DNA of 51,427 nucleotides from Bacteroidales bacterium (GCA_031272245.1 JAISUE010000054.1:1-51427); one strand, 5' to 3'. Counted from the stretch's first letter, positions 1 to 9,663 are shown. The notes: generated by a model not told the origin, from the letters alone. Numbers and translations are program-made.

Positions 1-108
1 AGTACTTTCACAAATTATCTTCCAAATATGACAGTGAATATTCAAACAGATAATCTGTATGAACTTACGGTTCAATCAAATGAGTCAATAATTATTCCAA
101 ATATTTAA
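1..108 (+). CDS. C-terminal fragment of an unknown protein (5' end outside window)
   Basis: Frame 1 is open from the first base to a TAA at 106-108, giving 35 residues ending SNESIIIPNI. The residues are polar and beta-prone (TVNIQTDNLYELTV), as in the end of a surface or periplasmic domain, but the piece is too short to assign. It converges on the leftward MuiA-like gene 68 bases away. It could be chance reading-through in AT-rich DNA; the lack of stops over 35 codons and the balanced composition favour a real gene end. Confidence 0.45.
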   Translation, partial: STFTNYLPNMTVNIQTDNLYELTVQSNESIIIPNI

Positions 109-176
109 GTGAAACATACCAGTATATTGGTGTGAAGAATGCAAAAACATAAAATATGGTTATTATATATAATTTT

Positions 177-1886
177 TTAATTTAATATCAGTTTGGTATC
201 TTTTGGATAGCGGACATTATAAACAAATTTTATTGTTTTGCTTTGTCCCGCCTCTATAGTTAAATCCCAAGTAAGTTTGCCGCTTTTTGTGTCATATTCA
301 GCCAAAGCCGTATCTATCGCCGTTACTTTGATGTCTTTATCTTGCGAAAGTGGAATCTGGTCTTGCAAATTAAGAGATACGGGATATTGATTGCCGTTGC
401 GGACGATTAAAGTAACTTCTACGTTATTTTCCAGCATGGAAGAAAGAATGTTAGTTTTCTCTGGTTTAGTGCGAACGATTTTGCGGTCGGTTGTAACTCT
501 CTTGTCTTGTCCTGTTTCTATGGAAAGAGTGTCATCTGTAAGATTTTGTGTTAAATATCCATTGTTTATATATCTATTATCAAGGTAAATACGGCAAGGA
601 GCGTCCATTAACTCAAGTTCTTCCCACGAAGCAATGCGAGCAGAAAGAAAAACTGTTTTGGAAAGTTTAGGTATGGCAAAATGTTTATAAGTTGCATTTT
701 TGGCTTTTGTTTCCAAAGGAATGGTTTTTTGCCGTTCGCCCGACAAAATAGTGTGCTTCGTACCAACTGTATATTCTTTTCCAAGCATTGTTGTTTCGGT
801 TTGAGTGAGTTGAGTGTAAGCTTGAACGGCGTTAATAGGAGATGCATCGGTTGAAACGGCTTTTTCTGCACTTGAAACAGCATTGTATAAATCCATACTT
901 TCTTCCTCTTTAACTCCTCTTGTCTGTTTCAAAACAATGGGTTGCAGACTGTGAAGATAATAAGGATAGAGTGTTCCGAGATTTTCGCCCGTCAAACTTT
1001 CGGTTGAAAACACCAAAGTTATGTCTTTCCAGTCTTCACCTGTGTTTTGTGTAACTTGAGCCTTGAGAACGAACTTTGCAGGGACTTTTGGGTCAGAAAA
1101 TTTCACGTCATAAATAGGTTGCCACACCACATTACCAACATGATAGTTGTAATAAAGAGTTATTTCCGTCGCTTTCTCGCTGTAAATGTTCATTGTTATG
1201 ATATATTGATTGCGAATCATGACGTTATCCTCTGTTTCATCTTGAATAATCAGGTTTAATTCCGTTTGAATTGCCGTTATTTGTTCCTGACGTTTTGCAA
1301 GAGTGCGGTTTTCCCTTTGAATACTCTCATTCAACTCCGTCATTTTCTGATGAAAATAGGTTATTGCGTCCTTAATTTTGCCAACTGTATCAACAGACTG
1401 CGAATTTGATATAGATTTCATGTTTTTTAATGCTGTTTGCTCGGTTTGCATCACTGCAATGAGGTTCTTTGTTGCTGTCTGTTGGTAATTTATTGCATCA
1501 AGGCTGTCTCTCAATAATTTTATTCGGCGTTTTGTGTCTTGAGAAAACTTGCTTTCATCCGCTTTATTTTGCACATATCGCAGCGAAGGTGTAAAATCCG
1601 TTACCATAACTTGCTCATCTGTTTGAAATTGTAGAGAATTGGCAATCATAAACTCCGAATTACCAACGAGAATTACCTCATTATTTCCCGTTTTGAGCGT
1701 TATCTTTGCCTCTTTTTCAATCAAAGCTTGATGAGGAAAAATTGTAATTTTTTCTATTTTGCCTGTTATTTCTTTTGATACATTGCTTGTTTTTGAATTA
1801 TTTTGCAATTGAGCAAAACTACTGACAGAAACAAATGAAAATATAGCAATGCCTGCCAATATTTTAACTTTAAATTTTGTATTCAT
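177..1886 (-). CDS. MuiA-family (DUF4140/DUF4139) exported protein
   Basis: 569 residues. A Sec signal peptide ends near residue 25 (FSFVSVSSFAQ). It is followed by a DUF4140-like N-terminal beta segment (about 40-110, with IEKITIFPHQALIEKEAKI), a coiled-coil stretch (about 115-215) and a DUF4139-like beta domain (about 220-569, with the typical YHVGNVVWQPIYDVKF). This order and length match the 'mucoidy inhibitor MuiA' family, whose biochemical role is unknown; the name comes from an old mucoidy phenotype. It is probably periplasmic or at the cell surface. It stands alone and is preceded on its own strand by a hairpin-plus-T-run about 60 bases upstream of the start, which is unusual. Family call firm, function not. 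Confidence 0.85.
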   Translation of the reverse strand: MNTKFKVKILAGIAIFSFVSVSSFAQLQNNSKTSNVSKEITGKIEKITIFPHQALIEKEAKITLKTGNNEVILVGNSEFMIANSLQFQTDEQVMVTDFTPSLRYVQNKADESKFSQDTKRRIKLLRDSLDAINYQQTATKNLIAVMQTEQTALKNMKSISNSQSVDTVGKIKDAITYFHQKMTELNESIQRENRTLAKRQEQITAIQTELNLIIQDETEDNVMIRNQYIITMNIYSEKATEITLYYNYHVGNVVWQPIYDVKFSDPKVPAKFVLKAQVTQNTGEDWKDITLVFSTESLTGENLGTLYPYYLHSLQPIVLKQTRGVKEEESMDLYNAVSSAEKAVSTDASPINAVQAYTQLTQTETTMLGKEYTVGTKHTILSGERQKTIPLETKAKNATYKHFAIPKLSKTVFLSARIASWEELELMDAPCRIYLDNRYINNGYLTQNLTDDTLSIETGQDKRVTTDRKIVRTKPEKTNILSSMLENNVEVTLIVRNGNQYPVSLNLQDQIPLSQDKDIKVTAIDTALAEYDTKSGKLTWDLTIEAGQSKTIKFVYNVRYPKDTKLILN

Positions 1887-3159
1887 TTATAATTATATAT
1901 TTGATATTAAAAACAAAATTAATATTTTTTCTAATATCATGATAAAAAAACGGGGTGAAACATATAATATTCTCCCCGTCAAGTAATGGTTTTAATAATA
2001 GTTGTTACTTATATTTAACATATAGGTAATATTTTAAGATTGTTTATGTTTGACTTTTACCCATAAAAAACATAATAAATCGTTACACGTAAAATCATTT
2101 GTTGTTAATTTATTAAATTTCTTTTTTCAATAATTTATTATTATTTAGAAGACTATAAACAATAAACCACTCCAAAGTTGTAAGTAAACTTACTTTTTCT
2201 TCATTGCAATGTGACAAAATGACAGATTAATTTAACAAATTTAATATGTTTTTTGCGACAAATAAAGAAACTTTTGGGTGGTTTGGAATAATGATACACT
2301 GCATAAGCAGTAAAATATAAATCTAAAAAAGAGAGCGAGGCGGATTTTTGACATTATGAAGTTTGTTAATTTAATTATTATAAACAACCCCGCTCTTAAA
2401 TATTTTAAGTTTTTTTTCTTAAACTTAAATTTTTATTTTAGTTTTACGTTTTTTCAACGTATGAAACAGAACTTTTGCCATCTGTTTTTTAGTCATCTAT
2501 ATAAATATACTTAAAGATTTGGATACTATACAGGTAATATAGATTTTTAATCAATTAAGTCAAATATTAATTTATTTTTATTTCTGTTATACTTTTTTAT
2601 TTTTTCTTTTATAACTTATTTTACTGTTAATAACTTTAATTTTTATTCTTTTTATGTATACTTTGACTTAACTTTCAAATGCAAAAGTACAATAAATTTT
2701 TTATAAACAATACTTTTTCAAAAAAAATTTTCTATTTTCCCTATAATAGACTGTATTTCAAAGAGAAAAAATTATTTTTTTCTCTTATTTCAGTTAAAAA
2801 GAATTACAGAAAATTTGATTTTCTAATTAAAAAATAAGATTATTATGTATGAAAAATTATGACTTTCTATTCTAAAAAGTTTATAAGAACTATGTTTTAA
2901 GTATTTTATTTTTGTCATTTATGTTATTTTCAACAATTATTTGATTTTTATAAAGATTTATCACAATATCATACTGTAAAATCAGCGATTTTTGTCAAAA
3001 AAATCAAAGTTTTATAACGTATATAATAACAATGTGTTATAACTTATTTTAATACTCATTTCAATGTAAATAACAAACATATATTGTTGCAGATATATTC
3101 TTTGTTATTATTTTAGAATAGGTGCAATAAGTAAGTATTTTTAGTATATAGGACGAAAA
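1887..3159. other. 1.27-kb AT-rich intergenic region without a recognisable gene
   Basis: No convincing ORF on either strand. Contents visible by eye: the leftward terminator at 1944-1979; a 5-bp hairpin with an ATAA loop (2298-2311); GC-richer arms AGAGCGAGG / CCCCGCTCT (about 2332-2397, one mismatch, loop of about 46) that could form a long stem; direct repeat TGACA-aaa-TGACA near 2211-2223; inverted repeats TTATAAC/GTTATAA (3012-3018/3036-3042) and AATAACAAA/TTTGTTATT (3069-3077/3101-3109). It may hold an RNA gene or be a decayed locus; I cannot name either. Confidence 0.5.
1944..1979 (-). terminator. Rho-independent terminator-like hairpin upstream of the MuiA-like gene
   Basis: ACGGGG (1950-1955) pairs with CCCCGT (1974-1979). 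GAA/TTC extends the stem inside one T-T mismatch. On the minus strand the stem is followed by seven T residues (1950-1944). It therefore ends leftward transcription, although no leftward gene lies to its right for more than 1 kb. It may terminate a small RNA or act as a leader attenuator for the gene starting at 1886. Confidence 0.6.
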
Positions 3160-3179
3160 GTGTTGTTTTTTCTTTTTAT

Positions 3180-3187
3180 TATTTTTG
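3180..3187 (+). promoter_or_regulatory. Bacteroidota -7 box for argS
   Basis: TATTTTTG fits TAnnTTTG and would start transcription near 3193. This lies inside the longest upstream extension of the argS frame, so it argues for a start codon downstream (3223 or 3235). The -33 element is poor. Confidence 0.45.
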
Positions 3188-3222
3188 CAAATTCAAAAGA
3201 AATAAAATATATATTCTATATT

Positions 3223-4998
3223 ATGATAGATATTATGCTTCAAAATTCTATAGTTCAAGCCTTAAAAAATCTTTATGGTATTGATATTAACACAAAAAAT
3301 ATAATATTAACACCAACAAAAAAAGAATTTGAAGGTGATTTTACTTTAGTTGTTTTTCCTTTTGTGAAACAGGCTCGAAAAAAACCTGAGGTTTTAGCAA
3401 ATGGAATTGGGGAATATGTTGTAAACGATTGTACATATATTGCTGACTTTAATGTAATAAAAGGTTTTCTTAATTTTTCTATTGATCAGTCTTACTGGCT
3501 TAATTTTATAATAGAAAACTATAGTAATCCAAATTTTGGATATAAGCCGGCAAAAAACGAGAAACCTGTGGTTGTAGAATTCTCTTCTCCAAATACTAAT
3601 AAACCTTTACATCTTGGACATATTCGTAATAATTTACTTGGATGGTCTGTTTCCGAAATACTTAAAGCAAATGGTTATGCGGTGAAAAAAGTAAATTTAG
3701 TTAACGATAGAGGGATTCATATTTGTAAATCAATGATTGCATGGCAGAAATTCGGGCATGGAGAAACTCCACAATCAAGCAATATGAAAGGGGATCATTT
3801 AGTTGGGAAGTATTATGTTGTGTTTGATAAGGAATATAAGGCTGAAATAGAAGCTCTTAAATCAAAAGGAATGAGTGAGGATGAGGCAAAACAAAATGCA
3901 TCTTTAATGCTTCAGGCACAAGAAATGTTAAGAAAATGGGAAGCAAAAGATGAAGAAATTATGTCGTTATGGAAAAAAATGAATGGGTGGGTTTATGAAG
4001 GTTTTGAGGAAACATACAAAAATTTAGGGATAGATTTTGATAAAATATATTATGAAAGCAACACCTATCTTTTAGGTAAGGAACTTGTAAATGAGGGTTT
4101 GAAAAAGGGGGTGTTTTATCGTAGAGAAGATGGTTCCGTTTGGATAGATTTGACAGATGAAGGACTTGATGAAAAACTTCTTTTACGCAAAGACGGAACA
4201 TCGGTTTATATGACTCAAGATTTGGGAACAGCTTGTTTACGACATAAAGATTTTGATTCTGATAGACTTATTTATGTTGTTGGTAACGAACAAAACTATC
4301 ATTTTTCAGTATTAAAGTTAGTTTTACAGAAATTAGGTTTTGAATGGGCAGATAATCTTTATCATTTATCTTATGGAATGGTGGAATTGCCCACAGGAAA
4401 AATGAAATCACGTGAAGGAACTATTGTAGATGCTGACGATTTGATAGCATCTATGATAGAAATAGCAAAAGAACAAACTCAATCTCACGGAAAAACAGAC
4501 GAATTTACAGAAGAGGAGGCGAATAAACTATACAAACAATTAGCACTCGGAGCATTAAAATACTTTATTTTGAAAGTAGATCCTGTTAAAAATATGCTTT
4601 TTAATCCTCAAGAGTCAATAGATTTTAATGGTAATACGGGAACATTCATACAATATACATTTGCACGAATTAATTCTATATTGAAAAAAGCAACAATTAT
4701 CACAGATTGCGAAAAAGAGTTAATAACATTTAATATCAAGGAATTGGCTCTGATAAAAATTTTATATGCTTTTCCATCTGTGATTGAACAAGCCGCAACA
4801 AATTATTCTCCTGCGGTAATTGCAAATTATGCCTATGATTTAGCTAAAGTTTTTAATGCTTTTTACCAAGATACGCCTATATTAAAGGAGAATAATAAAA
4901 TAATGCGACTTATACGACTGCAATTAACAGAGTTTTCAGGAAGAACTATTAAAACAGCAATGCACCTTTTAGGAATAGATGTACCACAAAAGATGTAA
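3223..4998 (+). CDS. argS: Arginyl-tRNA synthetase
   Basis: 591 residues from ATG 3223; ATG 3235 is equally possible. The frame stays open upstream to 3160, but that stretch contains the likely promoter. The product charges tRNA-Arg with arginine in the cytoplasm. Visible family features: N-terminal Arg-tRNA-synthetase domain (LKNLYGIDI at the start), class I HIGH motif as HLGH in SSPNTNKPLHLGHIRNN, the KMSKS-loop variant in TGKMKSREGT, and a C-terminal anticodon-binding DALR domain ending LLGIDVPQKM. Length is normal for the family. It is followed 17 bases later by queD and then cutA in the same direction, a plausible operon of unrelated housekeeping functions. Confidence 0.96.
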   Translation: MIDIMLQNSIVQALKNLYGIDINTKNIILTPTKKEFEGDFTLVVFPFVKQARKKPEVLANGIGEYVVNDCTYIADFNVIKGFLNFSIDQSYWLNFIIENYSNPNFGYKPAKNEKPVVVEFSSPNTNKPLHLGHIRNNLLGWSVSEILKANGYAVKKVNLVNDRGIHICKSMIAWQKFGHGETPQSSNMKGDHLVGKYYVVFDKEYKAEIEALKSKGMSEDEAKQNASLMLQAQEMLRKWEAKDEEIMSLWKKMNGWVYEGFEETYKNLGIDFDKIYYESNTYLLGKELVNEGLKKGVFYRREDGSVWIDLTDEGLDEKLLLRKDGTSVYMTQDLGTACLRHKDFDSDRLIYVVGNEQNYHFSVLKLVLQKLGFEWADNLYHLSYGMVELPTGKMKSREGTIVDADDLIASMIEIAKEQTQSHGKTDEFTEEEANKLYKQLALGALKYFILKVDPVKNMLFNPQESIDFNGNTGTFIQYTFARINSILKKATIITDCEKELITFNIKELALIKILYAFPSVIEQAATNYSPAVIANYAYDLAKVFNAFYQDTPILKENNKIMRLIRLQLTEFSGRTIKTAMHLLGIDVPQKM

Positions 4999-5015
4999 TT
5001 ATAAATAAAAGAAGT

Positions 5016-5459
5016 ATGATTATAAGAATAACAAAAGAATTTACATTTGAAGCTTCGCACGCTTTGGATAATTATGATGGATTGTGCAAAAATATTCACG
5101 GACATTCATATAAACTTTTAGTTACACTCAAAGGAGAACCTGTTTATGATGAAAATTCTCCGAAATTAGGTATGATTATGGACTTTGCTGATTTAAAAAA
5201 AATAGTTAAACAGGAAATACTTGATAGTTTTGATCACGCTATTGTTCTAAAAAATGATAGTCGTTTTATCAATATTAAAGACACAAAAATAGTTTTTGTT
5301 CCATATCAACCTACATGTGAAAATATGTTGAGTGATTTTGTGAAAAGAATTTCTACACGTTTGCCAAAAAACATAATTCTTTCTAACATAAAATTGTATG
5401 AAACAGCTACTTCATGTGCAGAATGGAGATTGGAAGACAATTTTAATGTTGATTATTAA
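5016..5459 (+). CDS. queD: 6-carboxy-5,6,7,8-tetrahydropterin synthase (QueD/PTPS family)
   Basis: 147 residues. QueD converts dihydroneopterin triphosphate to carboxytetrahydropterin, the first dedicated step towards preQ0/queuosine. Seen in the sequence: zinc-ligand histidines in FEASHAL and HGHSY, the catalytic Cys in GLCKNIHGH, the DFADLK and FDHAIVL blocks, PTCEN and a C-terminal LYETATSCAEW. These match the bacterial QueD subgroup rather than animal PTPS. The next pathway enzyme, queE, is in this window at 31196-31801 on the other strand. Starts 17 bases after argS. Confidence 0.9.
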   Translation: MIIRITKEFTFEASHALDNYDGLCKNIHGHSYKLLVTLKGEPVYDENSPKLGMIMDFADLKKIVKQEILDSFDHAIVLKNDSRFINIKDTKIVFVPYQPTCENMLSDFVKRISTRLPKNIILSNIKLYETATSCAEWRLEDNFNVDY

Positions 5460-5489
5460 AATAATTATTTTATACTTAAACAAGCATTT

Positions 5490-5819
5490 ATGTTTACGCG
5501 AAAAACAAAATATATAATCATAACAACAACTTATCCAAACAATGAAGCCGGATTAGATTTTTTAGTTAATTCATTGGTAAATGAAAAGCTTGCTGCTTGT
5601 GTACAAGTATTTCCTGTAAAAAGTATCTATACATGGAAAGATAAAAAAGAAGAAACAGAGGAGTTACTTTTAGTTATTAAGACAAAAAAAATTCTATATA
5701 AAAAAATAGAAGAAAAAATTAAAATTATTCATCCTTATGAAATTCCGCAAATAATAACTATTCCTATCAATAAAGGTTATGATGCTTACCTTAAATGGAT
5801 AGAAAAAAACACTCTTTAA
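5490..5819 (+). CDS. cutA: CutA-like divalent cation tolerance protein
   Basis: 109 residues, the usual CutA size (a small ferredoxin-like trimer). Family signatures: ITTTYPNNEAG near the start, LVNEKLAACVQVFPVKSIYTWKDK in the middle, and HPYEIPQIITIPINKGYDAYLKWI at the end. CutA was linked to copper tolerance in E. coli; its true function remains debated. Last gene of the argS-queD-cutA run; its 3' end faces the convergent kdsD-type gene. Confidence 0.93.
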   Translation: MFTRKTKYIIITTTYPNNEAGLDFLVNSLVNEKLAACVQVFPVKSIYTWKDKKEETEELLLVIKTKKILYKKIEEKIKIIHPYEIPQIITIPINKGYDAYLKWIEKNTL

Positions 5820-6130
5820 AGTGTCAATTAAAATAATGGTTATGCTAACTATAATGGATGTACGAACTAATCCTGCATAATTTTTTATCATATTTTTGAT
5901 AAAAACCATTTAAAACTAATCCATTATATTTACATATTAAGGTTAATTAATAAAAAAACAGGGATATTATAATCAAAAACAATAAATTTTCAGAATAAAA
6001 TAAAGATATTTTATTCCAAAGTGAAAATATTTTACAGGCAATTTATGTTTGACTAATGGTTATATACAGATTTTGTTGTTATATAATTAAAGTAATTATC
6101 AACAATGAACAACAGGCAGAGTAAAGGTGT
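5820..6130. other. Convergent intergenic region with an AT hairpin
   Basis: 311 bases between convergent cutA and the kdsD-type gene. It holds a perfect 9-bp inverted repeat TTTTTATCA (5882-5890) / TGATAAAAA (5897-5905) with a 6-base loop. The T run lies on the 5' side and the A run on the 3' side, so it is not a canonical terminator in either direction. Nothing else recognised. Confidence 0.5.
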
Positions 6131-7150
6131 CTAAATTATTCCTTCCCTTATTAAATCGTGAAGATGAATAACACCTTTGTAATTATGATTTTCGTCTGTT
6201 ACAAGTAATTGTGTTATGCTGTTTTGCCGCATAAGAGTTAAAGCATTAGCAGCAAATTCTGTCTCCATAATGGTTTTTGGCGTTGTAGTCATAATGTCTT
6301 TGGCTGTTAAAGATGTTAAAGAAATTAAAGAATGTAAGGAATTAGTGTTTATTTTCATATTTTCATTAAAATCTTTAGATAACATTCTCCGTAAATCACC
6401 ATCGGTTACAATACCTAATATTTTGTTATCCGATGAAATAACAGCAGTACATCCTAATCGTTTGGAACTTATTTCAAGAATTGTTTGCGCAAGTAAGGTG
6501 TCTGGTGCGACAAACGGTCGTTCATTATTTGGATATAAATCACTTACTTTCAAATAAAGCCGTTTTCCTAATGAACCTCCGGGATGATATTTGGCAAAAT
6601 CTTTACTTGTAAAACCACGCATAGCCAAAAGAGCCATTGCAATAGCATCACCCATTACTAATTGAGCAGTTGTACTGCTCGTTGGCGCGAGATTATTTGG
6701 GCATGCTTCACGTTCTACATAACAATTCAAAATATAATCAGCTTCTTTCGCTAAAAAACTTTTTGGATTACCTACAAGAGCTATTAAAATATTGCCAGCG
6801 TGTTTAATTAGTGGAGCAAGGACTTTTATTTCCGGCGTATTTCCGCTTTTGGATATACATATTATTATGTCGTTTTGCTGAATCATACCCAAATCTCCAT
6901 GAACAGCATCTGCTGCGTGCATAAAAATAGATGGTGTTCCTGTGGAATTGAGAGTAGAAACAATTTTTGTTGCAATATTTGCACTTTTTCCTATTCCTGT
7001 TATTACGACTCTGCCATTGTTTTCAAAAATAATACGTACAATTTTTGCAAATTCTTCATTGATATAACTTGTAAGATTTTCAATGCTTTGCACTTCTTCG
7101 CGAATAGTTTTTTTTGCAATTTTAATTATTTCTTCGTTTGTATTTACCAT
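6131..7150 (-). CDS. kdsD: D-arabinose-5-phosphate isomerase (KpsF/GutQ family)
   Basis: 339 residues. The enzyme interconverts ribulose-5-P and arabinose-5-P, the first step to Kdo of LPS. An N-terminal SIS sugar-isomerase domain (about 40-175) shows ITGIGKSANIATK, STGTPSIF, HAADAVHGDLGM and SKSGNTPE. Two CBS domains follow (about 205-335; VTDGDLRRML and a C-terminal HLHDLIREGII). Domain order is exactly that of KdsD/KpsF. It fits the window's other LPS genes (lpxB, lpxD, lpt, glycosyltransferases). Divergent from recQ across 110 bases. GutQ-type paralogues cannot be excluded from sequence alone. Confidence 0.9.
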   Translation of the reverse strand: MVNTNEEIIKIAKKTIREEVQSIENLTSYINEEFAKIVRIIFENNGRVVITGIGKSANIATKIVSTLNSTGTPSIFMHAADAVHGDLGMIQQNDIIICISKSGNTPEIKVLAPLIKHAGNILIALVGNPKSFLAKEADYILNCYVEREACPNNLAPTSSTTAQLVMGDAIAMALLAMRGFTSKDFAKYHPGGSLGKRLYLKVSDLYPNNERPFVAPDTLLAQTILEISSKRLGCTAVISSDNKILGIVTDGDLRRMLSKDFNENMKINTNSLHSLISLTSLTAKDIMTTTPKTIMETEFAANALTLMRQNSITQLLVTDENHNYKGVIHLHDLIREGII

Positions 7151-7234
7151 ATTATCAAAATTTTTTATACTTTTGTACTTTGTTTAACTTTAAACACTGA
7201 TAAAAGTAATATAGAAAAACAAAATTTTATTTTG

Positions 7235-7242
7235 CAAAGATA
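7235..7242 (-). promoter_or_regulatory. -7 box for the kdsD-type gene
   Basis: CAAAGATA on the plus strand reads TATCTTTG on the minus strand (TAnnTTTG). It predicts a start near 7228, a leader of roughly 80 bases. No good -33 match. Confidence 0.4.
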
Positions 7243-7260
7243 AACAATATATGTTATAAA

Positions 7261-9501
7261 ATGAGTAAAAGAGAACTTAAAACCGACGGGAAAGATATTT
7301 TTGTTGAATTAAAACGGATTTTTGGTTTTGAAAAATTCAAAGGTAATCAAGAAATAGTTATACGTAGCTTATTGGCTGGAAATGATACCTTTGTTATAAT
7401 GCCAACAGGAGGTGGAAAAAGTCTTTGTTATCAGTTACCTGCTTTGATAAGTGAGGGAACGGCAATAGTAGTTTCTCCATTAATATCTCTTATGAAGAAC
7501 CAAGTTGATGCTATAAGAAATTTTGGTGCTGTTCATGGTGTTGCTCATTTTTTGAATTCGTCTCTTTCAAAACTTGAAATTCAACAAGTGAAAGATGATA
7601 TGCTTGCAGGTGTAACTAAACTGCTTTATGTTGCTCCGGAAAGTTTGGTAAAAGAAGAAAATGCAGAATTTCTTTCTTTTATCAATATAAGTTTTTATGC
7701 TATAGATGAGGCACATTGTATTTCTGAATGGGGACATGATTTTAGACCGGAATATAGAAAATTAAGAGAAATTATAAATGCTATAGAATATCGGCGTGCT
7801 AATCCTTATGTATGCCCTATACTTGCGCTTACGGCAACAGCTACTCCTAAAGTACAGCAAGATATTATAAGGAATCTTCAAATGGAAAATGCTCAAATCT
7901 TTATTTCTTCTTTTAATAGACCTAACCTTTATTATGAAGTACGTCCAAAGCCAAAAGATACAATGGCTGTCAATAAAGAAATTATAAAATTTATAAAAAA
8001 GAATCCTAACAAATCGGGTATAATTTACTGTTTAAGTCGTAAAAAGGTAGAAGAAGTAGCAGAAACTTTGGTGCTGAATGGGATAAAAGCACTTCCATAT
8101 CATGCAGGTCTTGACTCTGTAACCCGTGCAGAAAATCAGGATAAATTTATAATGGAAGAAATAAATGTAATAGTTGCTACTATTGCATTTGGAATGGGTA
8201 TAGATAAACCTGATGTGCGATTTGTTATTCATTATGATATGCCTAAAAGCCTTGAAGGTTACTATCAAGAAACAGGACGAGCAGGGCGAGATGATGGTGA
8301 AGGTAAATGTATTGCATTTTATTCTGAAAAAGATATTGTCAAACTTGAAAAGTTTTTAATTGATAAATCAGTATCTGAACGGGAAGTAGCAATGGAACTT
8401 ATGAATGAAACCATTTCTTATGCAGAAAGTTCTGTATGTAGAAGAGCTAACATATTAAGGTATTTTGGAGAAGAATTTCATGAGGAAAATTGTGGTGCGT
8501 GTGATAATTGTTTAAATCCTAAAACAAAAGTTGAAGCCAGTCAAGATATAAAACTTGTTATTGAAACAATTCTTGCTGTCAAAGAAATGTTTAAGGGTGA
8601 TCATATTGTAAATATCATTATAGGAATAAATAATACTCAGATTAAAAATTGTAAACATCATAAACTTGAGCAGTTTGGAGCAGGAGGAGATAAAAACGTT
8701 AATTGGTGGAAGGCTGTAATTCGTCAATGTATTATTGAGGGTTTTATACATAAAGTTATTGAATCTTACGGAACTTTGAGCGTTATGGAAAGAGGTCGCA
8801 AATATCTTGAACAATCATATCCTATACTCGTACCGGAAGATCATAATTACGAAGAAGAAGAAGATGATGATGATATAACCATTGCTCATCAGGCGAAAGA
8901 TTCAGCAGTTGATAATGTGTTGTTTTCTATACTGAAAGATATTAGAAAAAGTATTGCAACAAAAGAAAATTTGCCTCCTTATGTCATTTTTGAAGATCGT
9001 TCACTTGAAGATATGACTATTCAGTACCCTATCAATGAAGATGAAATGAAAACAATTATAGGTGTTGGCATTGCAAAGGCTCAAAAATATGGTGTACCGT
9101 TTATGAATGCAATAAAACAATACGTTGAAGATAATGAAATTGAACGTCCCGCTGATATGCTTGTTCGTTCTATACCAAATAAATCTACTAATAAGGTGTA
9201 CATCATTAAAAGTATAGATAAAAAACTTCCATTAGACTTGATAGCACAAGGTAAAAATCTTGATTTGAATGAATTACTTACGGAAATAGAAAGCATAGTT
9301 TCTTCTGGCACGAAAATAGATATAAGTTATTACACAGATGAAAACGTTTTACCAGAACATAGGGAGGAAATTTTAGATGTATTAAGAGAGCTTCAAACGG
9401 ATAATATAGAAGAAGTTATGGAAAATCTTAGTGATGATAATTATGAAGAAGAAGAAATTAGATTGATGAGAATAGTTTTTTTAAATAAATACGGATACTA
9501 A
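7261..9501 (+). CDS. recQ: ATP-dependent DNA helicase RecQ
   Basis: 746 residues. This 3'-5' superfamily 2 helicase acts in recombination and replication-fork repair. Visible in order: motif I TGGGKS (49-54), the DEAH box within AIDEAHCISEWGHDFRPEYR, motif III ALTATAT, motif V/VI with ATIAFGMGIDKPDVR and QETGRAGRD, a zinc-binding set of cysteines (VCRRANILRYFGE...CGACDNC), an RQC winged-helix region (about 430-520) and a long acidic linker. The C-terminal helical region with IIGVGIAKAQKYG looks HRDC-like but diverged. Length is typical for Bacteroidota RecQ, longer than the E. coli protein. Confidence 0.95.
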   Translation: MSKRELKTDGKDIFVELKRIFGFEKFKGNQEIVIRSLLAGNDTFVIMPTGGGKSLCYQLPALISEGTAIVVSPLISLMKNQVDAIRNFGAVHGVAHFLNSSLSKLEIQQVKDDMLAGVTKLLYVAPESLVKEENAEFLSFINISFYAIDEAHCISEWGHDFRPEYRKLREIINAIEYRRANPYVCPILALTATATPKVQQDIIRNLQMENAQIFISSFNRPNLYYEVRPKPKDTMAVNKEIIKFIKKNPNKSGIIYCLSRKKVEEVAETLVLNGIKALPYHAGLDSVTRAENQDKFIMEEINVIVATIAFGMGIDKPDVRFVIHYDMPKSLEGYYQETGRAGRDDGEGKCIAFYSEKDIVKLEKFLIDKSVSEREVAMELMNETISYAESSVCRRANILRYFGEEFHEENCGACDNCLNPKTKVEASQDIKLVIETILAVKEMFKGDHIVNIIIGINNTQIKNCKHHKLEQFGAGGDKNVNWWKAVIRQCIIEGFIHKVIESYGTLSVMERGRKYLEQSYPILVPEDHNYEEEEDDDDITIAHQAKDSAVDNVLFSILKDIRKSIATKENLPPYVIFEDRSLEDMTIQYPINEDEMKTIIGVGIAKAQKYGVPFMNAIKQYVEDNEIERPADMLVRSIPNKSTNKVYIIKSIDKKLPLDLIAQGKNLDLNELLTEIESIVSSGTKIDISYYTDENVLPEHREEILDVLRELQTDNIEEVMENLSDDNYEEEEIRLMRIVFLNKYGY

Positions 9502-9502
9502 T

Positions 9503-9652
9503 ATGTTGTTGAATAAAATAATGTCAAAAAATAAAAATAATTATATTGAACTTTTGGATATATATTCAAAAGTTTTGAGAAAATATGCTGATATGTATAT
9601 CAATAGATTAAATAAAATAATAACAAATAATATAATATTTATTAACCATTAA
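9503..9652 (+). CDS. Possible 49-residue protein between recQ and aroB
   Basis: An ATG one base after the recQ stop opens a 49-codon frame (ending KIITNNIIFINH) that stops 11 bases before aroB. An internal ATG at 9521 is an alternative start. The product would be basic and helical. Gapless packing between two genes favours translation; the very high AT content and lack of any recognised family argue against. Not recognised. Confidence 0.25.
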   Translation: MLLNKIMSKNKNNYIELLDIYSKVLRKYADMYINRLNKIITNNIIFINH

Positions 9653-9663
9653 AACCAAAGATT

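Noticed and set aside
2209-2310. TGACA direct repeat and downstream TTTGGAATAATGATACACTGCA considered as a sigma-54 / heat-shock-type promoter
   Set aside because: The GG-GC spacing is too long for sigma-54 and no gene follows.
3160-3222. N-terminal extension of argS from the first in-frame start
   Set aside because: The stretch contains a good -7 box (3180-3187) and encodes a hydrophobic run absent from ArgS proteins.
5882-5905. Hairpin after cutA considered as a terminator
   Set aside because: T run is 5' of the stem and A run 3'; no T tract follows the stem on either strand.
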